Shown piece by piece: positions 26,864 through 34,481 of a DNA stretch of 64,000 nucleotides. The stretch covers positions 16,993 to 80,992 of the forward strand of contig NZ_WHNQ01000034.1 of assembly GCF_009362785.1 (NCBI RefSeq), in the 5' to 3' direction. This DNA is from Paraburkholderia atlantica. GTDB taxonomy: Bacteria > Pseudomonadota > Gammaproteobacteria > Burkholderiales > Burkholderiaceae. A program made the translations under genes and the position numbers. The notes under the pieces are model-generated. The model was not told the DNA's origin and searched no databases. It worked only from the letters and a program-made list of their open reading frames with translations. How positions within the stretch are numbered: the first letter of the stretch is position 1; every line of letters begins with the position of its first letter.

Positions 26864-28150
26864 TCACTGGGCCGCCGGTTTAGATTCAGATGCCAGTTCT
26901 GGCGCAGTGCGCGGCGTACCAGCGCGGGCTGTGGCTCGCCGCTGGGCCGCGCCGCTTTTCTGTTCCGCGGCGGGAGCTTTCCTGCGCACCACGCGGGATT
27001 TCTTCAGCAGACTCGTCAGCGAACCGTTGATGCTGTCGTCGGCCGATGACTCGCGCGTCTTGCGTCCTTTCGCAGCGGATGCGCGCGCGAGTTTCGCCGC
27101 GCGTTTTTCCGCCTGCGCCAGCAGCACCGCGAAGGCCACTTCATCCACCTTGAGACCGCGGCGCGCCTGAGCTGGCGTGAGGCTCCGCAACTCGTCGGCC
27201 TCGAACGCGCTGATGATCGCCGGGTGGATATAACAGCGCCGGCACACAGCGGGCGTATTGCGCAGCAGGTTCGCCACCTCTTTCACGGTCGCGACGATAT
27301 GACCTCGCGCTTCGGCTGCGCTGCTGCACATCAAACGGCGCAATGCCGCCAGCGCGTACACGCTGCCGGCCCACGTGCGGTAGTCCTTCGCGGTGAAGTC
27401 CGCGCCGCTCACGCGGCGCAGGTAGTCGTTGATATCAGTCGAGCCGACGCTGTGGCGCGTGCCGTCTTCGTCGAGATACTGGAACAGGTCGTGGCCGGGC
27501 AGCTCTGCGCAACGTCGCACGATGCGCTTGACGTTCGGATTGTCCACTGTCACGTCGTGCTCGATGCCGCTCTTACCGCGAAACTGGAAGCGCAATCGAC
27601 CGGCCGTTATCTTCACGTGCCTCTTGCGCAACGTAGTCAATCCGTACGACTGATTGTCGCGTGCGTATTCGGCGCTGCCGACGCGAATCAGCGTCGTGTC
27701 GAGCAACTGCACGATGGCCGCGACGACCTTGTCGAGCGGCATGCCGGGCAGCTTCAGATCACGCGCAACGCGCGCGCGGATTTTCGGCAAGGCGCGGCCG
27801 AACTCGGCCATTCGTTCGTACTTGTCGGCGTCGCGCGTTTCGCGCCAGCGCGGGTGATAGCGGTACTGCTTGCGGCCCCGCGAGTCGCGGCCCGTTGCCT
27901 GCAGATGACCTCGCGGATCGGGGCAGATCCAGACGTTTTCGTAGGCCGGGGGGATCGCGAGCGAGTTGATGCGTCGGATCTCGTCCTCATCGACGATGCG
28001 CTTGCCGTTCACGTCGAAATAAACGAAGCGGTCCCGCTCGCGCTTGCGTGTGTAGCCGGGCCTCGCGTCGTCGGCGTGGCGCAGGCCCGGCGGCATCGGC
28101 TGCGGTGCGGTGTTGTCGTTCGCGGTCGTGGAGTGGGTCGGGGTAGCCAT
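26864..28150 (-). CDS. Bacterial DNA topoisomerase IB
   Basis: A 428-residue eukaryote/poxvirus-like type IB topoisomerase, which relaxes supercoils through a 3'-phosphotyrosine. Visible are the N-terminal domain (YTRKRERDRFVYFDVNGKRI), the catalytic core with IRVGSAEYARDNQSYGLTTLR (catalytic Arg) and KRHVKI, and the nucleophile tyrosine in CRRCYIHPAI. A Lys/Arg/Ala-rich C-terminal tail of about 70 residues is probably disordered. The start is ATG at 28150. A sigma-54-type promoter lies about 30 bases upstream, back to back with that of the 28256 gene. Confidence 0.93.
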   Translation of the reverse strand: MATPTHSTTANDNTAPQPMPPGLRHADDARPGYTRKRERDRFVYFDVNGKRIVDEDEIRRINSLAIPPAYENVWICPDPRGHLQATGRDSRGRKQYRYHPRWRETRDADKYERMAEFGRALPKIRARVARDLKLPGMPLDKVVAAIVQLLDTTLIRVGSAEYARDNQSYGLTTLRKRHVKITAGRLRFQFRGKSGIEHDVTVDNPNVKRIVRRCAELPGHDLFQYLDEDGTRHSVGSTDINDYLRRVSGADFTAKDYRTWAGSVYALAALRRLMCSSAAEARGHIVATVKEVANLLRNTPAVCRRCYIHPAIISAFEADELRSLTPAQARRGLKVDEVAFAVLLAQAEKRAAKLARASAAKGRKTRESSADDSINGSLTSLLKKSRVVRRKAPAAEQKSGAAQRRATARAGTPRTAPELASESKPAAQ

Positions 28151-28180
28151 GGTCGCCAGTAGAAAGTTTCAAGCGGCTGA

Positions 28181-28196
28181 AGCAAGGGGGATGCCA
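28181..28196 (-). promoter_or_regulatory. Sigma-54-type promoter of topoisomerase IB
   Basis: Minus strand TGGCATCCCCCTTGCT: correct GG-N10-GC spacing and only the seventh base outside the consensus. The start of transcription would fall about 20 bases before the ATG at 28150. Confidence 0.78.
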
Positions 28197-28202
28197 TTGA
28201 AG

Positions 28203-28218
28203 CGGAACGGTCCTTGCG
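28203..28218 (+). promoter_or_regulatory. Sigma-54-type promoter of the acidic small protein gene
   Basis: CGGAACGGTCCTTGCG has the GG-N10-GC spacing with TTGC at -12 and one deviation (A for C) in the -24 block. It lies only 6 bases from the divergent promoter at 28181-28196. The ATG of the controlled gene is at 28256. Confidence 0.72.
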
Positions 28219-28255
28219 GAAAAGTCGATGTGACCAACTGGAAAGGGGAGATTTC

Positions 28256-28600
28256 ATGAGCAGCACACTCAATCCCGATGAAGAGCCGCAGCGGACTGTC
28301 AAGCAAACCTCCGACACGACGGGCACGCTCGGTCCCAGCGACTCGTCCGACAGCGGCAGCGACGTCGCAGGCGCGAAGCGTCACGATTTCGACGTCGATA
28401 CGGAGCTCGACAATCACGCGCTCGAAACCGGCGACGCCGAACTCGGCAGCGATACCGATCGCTCAGGTACGGGCGAGCGTGCGTCGGCCGACGGCGATTC
28501 GACGTTGGAAGCGGACCGCGATATCGACACCGACCACGTCGTCGATCCGCAGGTGCCTCCGGGCGCGGAGGGTTCCGACGAAGACCAGACCGATGTCTGA
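28256..28600 (+). CDS. Small acidic, probably disordered protein
   Basis: A 114-residue protein very rich in Asp, Glu, Ser, Thr and Gly with no hydrophobic core (for example HDFDVDTELDNHALETGDAE). It resembles hydrophilin-like stress proteins only in composition; no family was recognised. The ATG at 28256 follows AAGGGGAG by 6 bases. It is divergent from topoisomerase IB and has its own sigma-54-type promoter. Confidence 0.8.
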   Translation: MSSTLNPDEEPQRTVKQTSDTTGTLGPSDSSDSGSDVAGAKRHDFDVDTELDNHALETGDAELGSDTDRSGTGERASADGDSTLEADRDIDTDHVVDPQVPPGAEGSDEDQTDV

Positions 28601-28648
28601 CCATGATGCTGTTGGCACACGAAGCGGTTCGCGCTAACCGGCGCAACC

Positions 28649-28664
28649 GGGCACGTGTTTTGCG
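28649..28664 (+). promoter_or_regulatory. Sigma-54-type promoter of the PfpI-family gene
   Basis: GGGCACGTGTTTTGCG contains the perfect GGCACG-N4-TTGC core with correct spacing; only the two outer bases differ from the consensus. Predicted start near 28675, about 75 bases before the ATG at 28751. Confidence 0.78.
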
Positions 28665-28750
28665 GGACAACGCTTTAGCACAGGCGCCGCGCTATGCAAA
28701 TGCATAACCAGCCAGCGCGCGAGCGCGGCGCCGCAGAAAGGAGAAAACGC

Positions 28751-29302
28751 ATGACTGATGCACTGAATGGCTACAAGGTAGCGGTACTCGCCGTAGACGG
28801 TTTCGAGCAGGCCGAACTCGTGGAGCCGAAACGCGCGCTCACCGAGGCCGGCGCGACGGTCCACGTGATTTCGGCGAAGCCGGGCAAGATCCAGGGCTTC
28901 AAGCATGTCGACAAGGGCGACACCGTCGATGTCGATGCGACGTTCGACAAAGCCCGTCCTGAAGACTACGACGCGCTGGTGTTGCCGGGCGGCGTCGTAA
29001 ATGGCGACGCGTTACGACTGCTGCCGCAGGCGCAGGCATTCGTTAAAGCGGTCGACAACGCGAAGAAGCCGATCGCGGTGATCTGCCACGGCACGTGGCT
29101 GCCGGTATCGGCGGGGACCATCAAGGGGCGCACCGTGACGAGTTGGCCTAGCCTGCAGGACGATATTCGTAACGCGGGCGGCACGTGGGTCGATCAGGAA
29201 GCGGTCGAGGACGGCAATCTGATTTCGAGCCGCAAACCCGCCGATCTGCCCGCATTCAACAAGACGCTGATCGGCCAACTGACGAAGCGCAAGGCGGCTT
29301 GA
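28751..29302 (+). CDS. PfpI/YhbO-type class I glutamine amidotransferase-like (DJ-1 superfamily) protein
   Basis: A 183-residue protein of the DJ-1/PfpI fold. The nucleophile elbow AVICHGTW carries the catalytic Cys, and the acidic residue expected to activate it is in GFEQAELVEP. Members such as YhbO and YajL protect against oxidative or carbonyl stress (chaperone, protease or deglycase activities have been proposed). The ATG follows AAGGAGAAA. A sigma-54-type promoter lies 87 bases upstream; the DUF4142 gene follows on the same strand. Confidence 0.92.
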   Translation: MTDALNGYKVAVLAVDGFEQAELVEPKRALTEAGATVHVISAKPGKIQGFKHVDKGDTVDVDATFDKARPEDYDALVLPGGVVNGDALRLLPQAQAFVKAVDNAKKPIAVICHGTWLPVSAGTIKGRTVTSWPSLQDDIRNAGGTWVDQEAVEDGNLISSRKPADLPAFNKTLIGQLTKRKAA

Positions 29303-29331
29303 TCGAAGGCGGCGCGTTGGCTTCGCCGCCA

Positions 29332-29370
29332 GCGCATCGGTGATTCGACGCTGCGCATCGGTGATTCGAC
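29332..29370 (+). repeat. 21-bp tandem repeat in front of the DUF4142 gene
   Basis: GCGCATCGGTGATTCGAC occurs at 29332-29349 and again, identical, at 29353-29370 (period 21 bp, two helical turns). It ends 1-5 bases before the ribosome site of the next gene. A duplicated activator site or a simple slippage product are both possible. Confidence 0.6.
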
Positions 29371-29383
29371 AGGGAGAAAGTGC

Positions 29384-29956
29384 ATGAAATTCCGGTATTC
29401 CCTACAAGTGGTGACTGCCGCGCTGGCTGTGTTGGGCGCGAGCGCCGCAACGATCGACACAGCCTGCGCGCAGGCGAGCGATGCGCCCGCGAGCGCCGCG
29501 CCGGCCGGTAAAACGACGCTGTCACCCGCAGATCAGCAGTTCGTGCTCGAAGCGTCGAAGTCGGACGCCACCGAAATCGCCGCCAGCAAGATCGCGCTGA
29601 AGAACTCGAACGATCCGCAGGTCAGGAAGTTCGCGCAACAGATGATGACCGACCACACGAAGCTGTCGCAAGCAATGGCCGGGCTGGTCGCGAAGAAGGG
29701 TTTCAAGCCAACGCCGTCTGCGGATTCCGCGCTGGTCGGCAAACTGCAGACGTTGAAGGGCAACGAGTTCGATGCGGCCTACGTCGAGCAGGTCGGCGTG
29801 GAAGCGCATCAGCGTGCGGTGGACCTGTTCCAGCAGCAAAGCGAAAGCGGCACCGATGCGCAACTGAAGGCCGCGGCCGCGAAAGCGCTGCCGACCATCA
29901 AGCATCACCTGGAGATGGCGCAGCAACTGGCCGGCAAATTGAAAGGCTCGTCATGA
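29384..29956 (+). CDS. DUF4142 periplasmic protein
   Basis: A 190-residue protein with a signal peptide (cleavage near ACAQAS) and a ferritin-like four-helix DUF4142 domain: DQQFVLEASKSDATEIAASK, DPQVRKFAQQMMTDHTKL and the late HHLEMAQQLAGKL helix. Such proteins are common in envelope and oxidative stress clusters; metal binding is possible by fold. A good ribosome site (AGGGAGA) precedes ATG. It overlaps the following DUF1488 frame. Confidence 0.9.
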   Translation: MKFRYSLQVVTAALAVLGASAATIDTACAQASDAPASAAPAGKTTLSPADQQFVLEASKSDATEIAASKIALKNSNDPQVRKFAQQMMTDHTKLSQAMAGLVAKKGFKPTPSADSALVGKLQTLKGNEFDAAYVEQVGVEAHQRAVDLFQQQSESGTDAQLKAAAAKALPTIKHHLEMAQQLAGKLKGSS

Positions 29957-29994
29957 ACGCGATCTTGCCGCGGCCTGCTTATGAGGACTCTCTG

Positions 29995-30297
29995 ATGCAG
30001 ATCACTTTCCCCGACGACGAACCGGTCTTCGACGGCGCCAATCTGACGGTGCGCTTTCTCGCGCGGGTCGATGGCGAGCCGGTGGTCTGCTCGATCACCG
30101 CCGAGGCTCTGGAAGATCACTTCGGCGCGGAATCCGCGCTCGAACCGGCATTGATGGCCGCTTTCGACAGAGGCCGTCAGCGCATCCGCTCGGTCTGCGC
30201 CGAAGCGCTCGACCAGAACAACGGCGAAGGCGTCGTGTTGCATAGCGGACTGTTCAGAGTGGAAGGCATGGAACCGGATCGCGGCACCGCGGCGTAG
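29995..30297 (+). CDS. DUF1488 protein
   Basis: A 100-residue protein whose MQITFPDDEPVFDGANLTVR start and CSITAEALEDHFGAESALE core match the DUF1488 family of unknown function. The frame could start at 29953, overlapping the previous stop codon, but MQITFPD is the family start and AGGA lies 7 bases before the ATG at 29995. It is 38 bases after DUF4142, so both are likely cotranscribed. Confidence 0.85.
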   Translation: MQITFPDDEPVFDGANLTVRFLARVDGEPVVCSITAEALEDHFGAESALEPALMAAFDRGRQRIRSVCAEALDQNNGEGVVLHSGLFRVEGMEPDRGTAA

Positions 30298-30395
30298 GGC
30301 CGCCGCGTGTTGCACTGACTGGGCGCGCCGCTTGTGACGCGCGCTCCCCGGCGACGGTATGGTCCGCGAACGCTAATCAACGATAAGGAGGCGTT

Positions 30396-30977
30396 ATGTC
30401 ACTCATCGTCGCAGCACGCTTCACGACGTTTCCGGCCGCGGAAAGTGCGGCGCAAAAGCTTTTCGATGCGGGTTTCGTCGAAGAGGACGTCACGCTGTTT
30501 TTCGTCAATCCGCGCGGCCAGCACGCGCGTTTCCCGATCGGCGGCGACACCGATAGCGACCCCGGCGCGCGCGAGGCGCCTAAAGGCGCGGGCATGGGCG
30601 TGACGATCGGCGCGGCGATCGGCGCGGTGGTTGGCGTGGCGATTTTCGCGGCGTTTTCCGCACCGCTGCTCGTGTCGCTGATCGCGGCGGGTGTCGGCGC
30701 GTATGTCGGCTCGCTGATCGGTGCGATGTCGCGCACCAAAGAGCGCGGCAAATCGGACCTTCACGTGCCGTATCACGAGGAGGCGCGCGATTCGGGCGTG
30801 CTCGTCGCCGTGCACGTGTCGCCCGACAATCAGCTCGATGCCGCGCGCGTGCTGCGTGAAGCGGGCGGCGTCGCGATCGAGAAGGCGACCGGCCGTTGGC
30901 AGCAGGGACGCTGGGCCGATTTCGATCCGACGAGGACGCCCAAGCCGATCCAGGAATTCGCGGAGAAGCGCGCGTGA
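30396..30977 (+). CDS. Glycine-zipper general-stress-like protein
   Basis: A 193-residue protein: an N-terminal domain with the pattern AARFTTFPAAESAAQKLFDAGF, a central glycine-zipper double helix (GAGMGVTIGAAIGAVVGVAI and the following AGVGAYVGSLIGAMS) and a C-terminal GVLVAVHVSP segment. The layout resembles general-stress-protein-like (GSP17M) membrane proteins. AAGGAGG precedes ATG. A degenerate GG-N10-GT element is seen upstream (about 30322-30337), not good enough to call. Confidence 0.75.
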   Translation: MSLIVAARFTTFPAAESAAQKLFDAGFVEEDVTLFFVNPRGQHARFPIGGDTDSDPGAREAPKGAGMGVTIGAAIGAVVGVAIFAAFSAPLLVSLIAAGVGAYVGSLIGAMSRTKERGKSDLHVPYHEEARDSGVLVAVHVSPDNQLDAARVLREAGGVAIEKATGRWQQGRWADFDPTRTPKPIQEFAEKRA

Positions 30978-31002
30978 CGTAAGCGAAGCGGCATACCAAC
31001 GA

Positions 31003-31035
31003 AAAACGGCTCGATGACGATCATCGGGCCGTTTT
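31003..31035. terminator. Bidirectional terminator between the glycine-zipper and 31065 genes
   Basis: A 15-bp stem (31003-31017 with 31021-31035) with a 3-base loop and one G-U pair; both flanks end in runs of T on their own strand, so it can stop transcripts from both convergent genes. Confidence 0.85.
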
Positions 31036-31064
31036 CCGTTTTACCGCGCGATTTCGACGTCGCG

Positions 31065-31307
31065 CTACACCCACGGTTGCCGTGTGTCGTGCGGCGGCTG
31101 AAATCGTTCGAGCTGCCTTTCGCTATGCATCGGCTCGCATGAGGCCGGTGTGATGCCGTCATGCGAACGGGCGCAGGCCGACATCGTTGTATGTGGATGG
31201 GCGGCCGCCGCGTCGGGTGATGCAATGTGCGCGCGAATCTGCATCACGGTAGCCGAACTGACGATCGCGACCGCCGCCAGGACTTTGACGCTGCCGGATT
31301 TTTTCAT
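31065..31307 (-). CDS. Small secreted hypothetical protein
   Basis: An 80-residue protein with a short N-terminal signal-type helix (KKSGSVKVLAAVAIVSSATV) and a polar mature part containing two cysteines (SACARSHDG, PASCEPM). No family recognised. AGGGGGA lies 6 bases before ATG. A sigma-54-type promoter with GGCACA and TTGCT lies 44 bases upstream, back to back with that of the PA2169-family gene. Confidence 0.75.
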   Translation of the reverse strand: MKKSGSVKVLAAVAIVSSATVMQIRAHIASPDAAAAHPHTTMSACARSHDGITPASCEPMHSERQLERFQPPHDTRQPWV

Positions 31308-31350
31308 CGTGATTCCCCCTGTCGTTATAGATTGCCGAACTCATCGACGT

Positions 31351-31366
31351 AGCAACCGCTGTGCCG
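31351..31366 (-). promoter_or_regulatory. Sigma-54-type promoter of the 31065-31307 gene
   Basis: Minus strand CGGCACAGCGGTTGCT: exact spacing, GGCAC and TTGCT both present, so it is one of the best matches in the window. Confidence 0.8.
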
Positions 31367-31392
31367 CTCGAGGGGACGACCAAAGTGTTTCC

Positions 31393-31408
31393 GGGCACGC
31401 GCGATGCG
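31393..31408 (+). promoter_or_regulatory. Sigma-54-type promoter of the PA2169-family gene
   Basis: GGGCACGCGCGATGCG: perfect GGCACG at -24 and GC at -12 with correct spacing; the -12 block has ATGC instead of TTGC. It lies 26 bases from the divergent promoter at 31351-31366 and about 106 bases before ATG. Confidence 0.6.
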
Positions 31409-31513
31409 TGCTATCCAATGCAGCCCGCCGCGCGTCGAACCGATTCATCGCGACGCACATAAAAAGCCCCGCGCGGCGGATTCCGCGATGAACGAAACCC
31501 TTGGAGGTATTGA

Positions 31514-31966
31514 ATGGCTACCAACGTTGTTTCCGTATTGAATGACCTGGTCGAAACGTCGAAGGATGGCGAAAAGGGCTTTATGAAAGCAGCCGAGGAT
31601 GCGCATAACGAAGAGCTGAAGATGCTGTTTCGCTCGACCGCCGAAGAGTGCGCCCGCGGCGCGCGTGAGTTGCAGGATGCCGTTCAGACCCTGGGCGGCA
31701 AGCCCGAAACCGGCGGCAGCATGAGCGGTGCGCTGCATCGCGGCTGGGTCGACGTCAGATCGGCGGTTTCGGATCGAAGCGACCATGCGATTCTCGCCGA
31801 ATGCGAAAAGGGCGAGGACGTCGCGAAGAAGCGCTATCACGATGCGCTCGAAAAGGATTTGCCGGCCGATGTGCGTGCGATCGTCGAGCGGCAATACCAG
31901 GGCGTACTGCAGAATCATGATCGCGTGCGCGATCTGCGCGACCAGTATGCGGCGATGAAGCGTTGA
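31514..31966 (+). CDS. PA2169-family four-helix-bundle protein (DUF2383)
   Basis: A 150-residue protein, all helical, beginning VVSVLNDLVETSKDGEKGFM and containing EDAHNEELKMLFRSTAEEC and KRYHDALEKDLP, the pattern of the ferritin-like DUF2383/PA2169 family. The name-giving P. aeruginosa gene lies in a large stress-gene cluster. Metal-binding Glu/His positions seem present. A strong GGAGG ribosome site lies upstream; a terminator follows the stop codon. Confidence 0.9.
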   Translation: MATNVVSVLNDLVETSKDGEKGFMKAAEDAHNEELKMLFRSTAEECARGARELQDAVQTLGGKPETGGSMSGALHRGWVDVRSAVSDRSDHAILAECEKGEDVAKKRYHDALEKDLPADVRAIVERQYQGVLQNHDRVRDLRDQYAAMKR

Positions 31967-31987
31967 TCGACGCGTCAGTGCAATAGA

Positions 31988-32012
31988 AAGAGCCGGCTCT
32001 GCCGGCTCTTTT
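31988..32012 (+). terminator. Rho-independent terminator of the PA2169-family gene
   Basis: AAGAGCCGGC (31988-31997) pairs perfectly with 32001-32010 across a 3-base loop and is followed by TTTT-type sequence. It may also serve the convergent BON gene. Confidence 0.85.
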
Positions 32013-32055
32013 CCGTTCCGCTCGATCGAATCGGCGCGAACCGATTATGCGGATA

Positions 32056-32394
32056 TCAGTCCGCGCCCACCTTCAGTTGGTTCTTCACGCTCTCGACACC
32101 CTTTACGTTCTGCACGACATCTTCGGCGGCGGTCTTGTCTTCGGCCGACGGCACCGAACCCGTGAGCCATACGACGCCCTTGCGGGTCTTCACGTGGATA
32201 TGCGTCGATTTGACGTTCTTCGCGGCAAGCAGATCCGCCTTGACCTTGGTCGTGATGGTGCCGTCGTCGATATGCTGGCCGACGCTTTCCGACGCCGCGG
32301 GCGGAGCCGAAGCGCTGGTCTGGGCGTTCGCGTTCAGCGCGAATGCAACGACAACGATGCTGCCGGCGGTCTTAAGAAGCTGGATCGTCTTCAT
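32056..32394 (-). CDS. BON-domain periplasmic protein
   Basis: A 112-residue protein with a signal peptide (KTIQLLKTAGSIVVVAFALN, cleavage near NANAQTS) and one BON domain (DDGTITTKVKADLLAAKNVK, VWLTGSVPSAEDKTAAEDVV), as in OsmY, which binds membranes or lipids under osmotic stress. AAGGAG lies 7 bases before the ATG at 32394; a longer frame to 32766 is not plausible. Unlike its neighbours I found no sigma-54-type promoter in front of it. The 509-bp region to rpoN is shared. Confidence 0.9.
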   Translation of the reverse strand: MKTIQLLKTAGSIVVVAFALNANAQTSASAPPAASESVGQHIDDGTITTKVKADLLAAKNVKSTHIHVKTRKGVVWLTGSVPSAEDKTAAEDVVQNVKGVESVKNQLKVGAD

Positions 32395-32828
32395 GATTTT
32401 CTCCTTCAGGTGGTGATGAAAATGGCGGTCTTGTTGCCGGTGGCCGATCGCGGCGGAAGCCGCTGATGACACACGTGGGTCGTGGCCGCTACGGTACCGT
32501 CGGGGGCCCGTTTCTCGACACCGGGCGTCGTATTCGCATCCGCGCATGACTGGCGTGTTTGCAAAGGGCGGCGTCCGTCCACACAACGCTGCTCCGCATG
32601 CATCGTGCCCGGCCGCTGCGAGCCTGGTGATGCCGCTCGCGAAAGCCGTATCCATCGGGGTTTGTCGACTGACGAATAGGGCTGTGGCGCGAACGTGCGC
32701 GAGGCCGTCGGAGGTGTGAAGAAAGGGATCGGAAATTGCCTGCCGTTTGTAAAAACGGGCGCGCATGGCCCGGAAAATTCATCCGCACGAATAAACAAAC
32801 CGTAATCAAAACAGCGTCTTGCGCGAAC

Positions 32829-32844
32829 TGGTACGGACGTTGCA
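32829..32844 (+). promoter_or_regulatory. Sigma-54-type promoter in front of the rpoN gene
   Basis: TGGTACGGACGTTGCA matches TGGYRYR-N4-TTGCW at every conserved position. The predicted start of transcription is near 32855, about 50 bases before the rpoN ATG. The rest of the 32395-32828 gap shows no gene; it is AT-rich near 32775-32815, suitable for a bendable activator-contact region. Confidence 0.82.
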
Positions 32845-32903
32845 TTGAAGGAGTGAACTCGGCTCACTGAGTCTTTGACTACCAACGAACGGGATCTACT
32901 CCA

Positions 32904-34388
32904 ATGCCTTCAATCGAACTACGCACAAGGCAGTCTCTTGCACTGACGCCTCGTCTTCAGCAGTCGGTGCGTCTCTTGCAATTGTCGGCTCTCGAGTTCC
33001 AGCAGGAATTGCGCACGGCGCTCGATACCAATCCGTTCCTCGAATACGACTCATCCGAAGCAGAGGACGTCGCGCTCGCCGGCACGACGCCAACTGATGG
33101 CGAAGACGCGAACGCACCCGCCGTCGATACGCTAGCCGCCGCCGAGCCGGACGGACTGCCGGCGGAAAACTCCGGTAGCGATACGCTCGAAAGCGCGGGT
33201 CAGGACGACATGCCCGCCGATTTTTCCGGCGACTACGGTTCGCGCAGCTCGGCGCGCCAGAACGGCGACGGGGACGGCAGCGACCCGGCCGATTGGGCTC
33301 GCTCGCAACCCACGCTGCGCGAGCAGTTGCACGACGCGTTGCGCCTATACCGTCTCGACGACCGCGATCGCGCGGTGGCCCGTTTCATCATCGAGGCACT
33401 CGACGAAGACGGGTATATGCGGCAGTCGCTCGCCGACCTGGCCGACAGCGTCGATCTCGAACCCACGCTGACCGAGGAAGAACTGCTGGTCGCGTTGCGC
33501 CTCGTGCAATCGCTCGATCGTCCGGGGCTCGGCGCGCGTTCGCTATCGGAATGCCTCGCGCTGCAGATCAACGCGTTGCCCGCCGATACGCCGGGGCGCG
33601 ACGTCGCGCGGCAGATCGCCGAGCATCATCTGGAACGTCTCGCGCGCCGCGAACAGGCCGAGCTGCAAAAGCAGATCGGCTGCAGCGCGGAGGAATTGCG
33701 CGTGGCCTGCGCGCTGGTGCGCAAGCTCGATCCGAAGCCGGGCAATTGCTACGGCCGCGCCGAGGATAACTATGTGGTGCCCGACGTGATCGTGCGTCAG
33801 GCGCGCAACAAGTGGGTCGTGTCGATCAATCCGGCAGTGCAGCCGCGCGCGCGAATCCATCGCATGTATGCGCAGCTGTTCGCGCAGTCGGCCGGCGCCA
33901 GCCGCTCGCCGCTCGCGCAACAGCTGCAGGAAGCACGCTGGCTGATCCGCAACGCGCAGCAGCGCTTCGACACGATCCAGCGGGTTGCCGAATGCATCGT
34001 CGCGCATCAGAAGGCCTTCTTCCAGTACGGCGAGATCGCGCTGAAGCCGATGGTGCTGCGCGACGTGGCTGACGAGCTGGGCCTGCACGAATCGACGATC
34101 TCGCGCGCGACGGGCAACAAATATATGGCGACGCCGCGCGGCATCTTCGAGTTCAAGCATTTCTTCCCGCGCGAGCTCGGCACCGAAAGCGGCGGCACCT
34201 GCTCGGCCGCGGCGGTGCGCGCGCTGCTCAAGGAGATGATCGCCGCGGAGAACGCGCGCGATCCGCTGTCGGACGTGACGCTCGCGAAGATGCTCGCAGA
34301 CCAGGGCGTGCTGGTCGCGCGGCGCACGGTGGCGAAATACCGGCATCTGATGAAGGTGCCGCCGGCGGAACTGCGCCGGCAGCTTTGA
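32904..34388 (+). CDS. rpoN: RNA polymerase sigma-54 factor
   Basis: A 494-residue sigma-54. Region I (about 1-50) is LRTRQSLALTPRLQQSVRLL, the Gln/Leu-rich activator-responsive part; an acidic region II (about 50-130) follows; the core-binding domain begins near LREQLHDALRLYRL; the DNA-binding part contains LHESTISRATGNKYMATPRG and the RpoN box ARRTVAKYR. All functional regions are present. The usual rpoN neighbours (lptB upstream, hpf and ptsN downstream) are absent, so this is probably a second rpoN copy. It has its own sigma-54-type promoter and a clear terminator, so it appears to be a single-gene, self-activated unit at the end of the stress cluster. Confidence 0.95.
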   Translation: MPSIELRTRQSLALTPRLQQSVRLLQLSALEFQQELRTALDTNPFLEYDSSEAEDVALAGTTPTDGEDANAPAVDTLAAAEPDGLPAENSGSDTLESAGQDDMPADFSGDYGSRSSARQNGDGDGSDPADWARSQPTLREQLHDALRLYRLDDRDRAVARFIIEALDEDGYMRQSLADLADSVDLEPTLTEEELLVALRLVQSLDRPGLGARSLSECLALQINALPADTPGRDVARQIAEHHLERLARREQAELQKQIGCSAEELRVACALVRKLDPKPGNCYGRAEDNYVVPDVIVRQARNKWVVSINPAVQPRARIHRMYAQLFAQSAGASRSPLAQQLQEARWLIRNAQQRFDTIQRVAECIVAHQKAFFQYGEIALKPMVLRDVADELGLHESTISRATGNKYMATPRGIFEFKHFFPRELGTESGGTCSAAAVRALLKEMIAAENARDPLSDVTLAKMLADQGVLVARRTVAKYRHLMKVPPAELRRQL

Positions 34389-34481
34389 CGCACCGAAGTT
34401 TTAACGGGGGTTTGCAATAAGGTTCGACGGGGGTTTGAAGCAAAGCAAAGCAGTCGCGCAAACAGCAGTACGTTGCGCACA

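Noticed and set aside
29307..29325. Possible sigma-54 promoter before the DUF4142 gene
   Set aside because: GG-N10-GC spacing exists (GGCGGC...TTGGC) but three conserved bases are wrong; the gene may be read through from the PfpI gene instead.
30322..30337. Possible sigma-54 promoter before the glycine-zipper gene
   Set aside because: GGCGCG-N4-TTGT lacks the essential C of the -12 GC and was not counted.
32406..32885. Minus-strand frame in the BON-rpoN gap
   Set aside because: No ribosome site, low coding bias, and it overlaps the sigma-54 promoter of rpoN.
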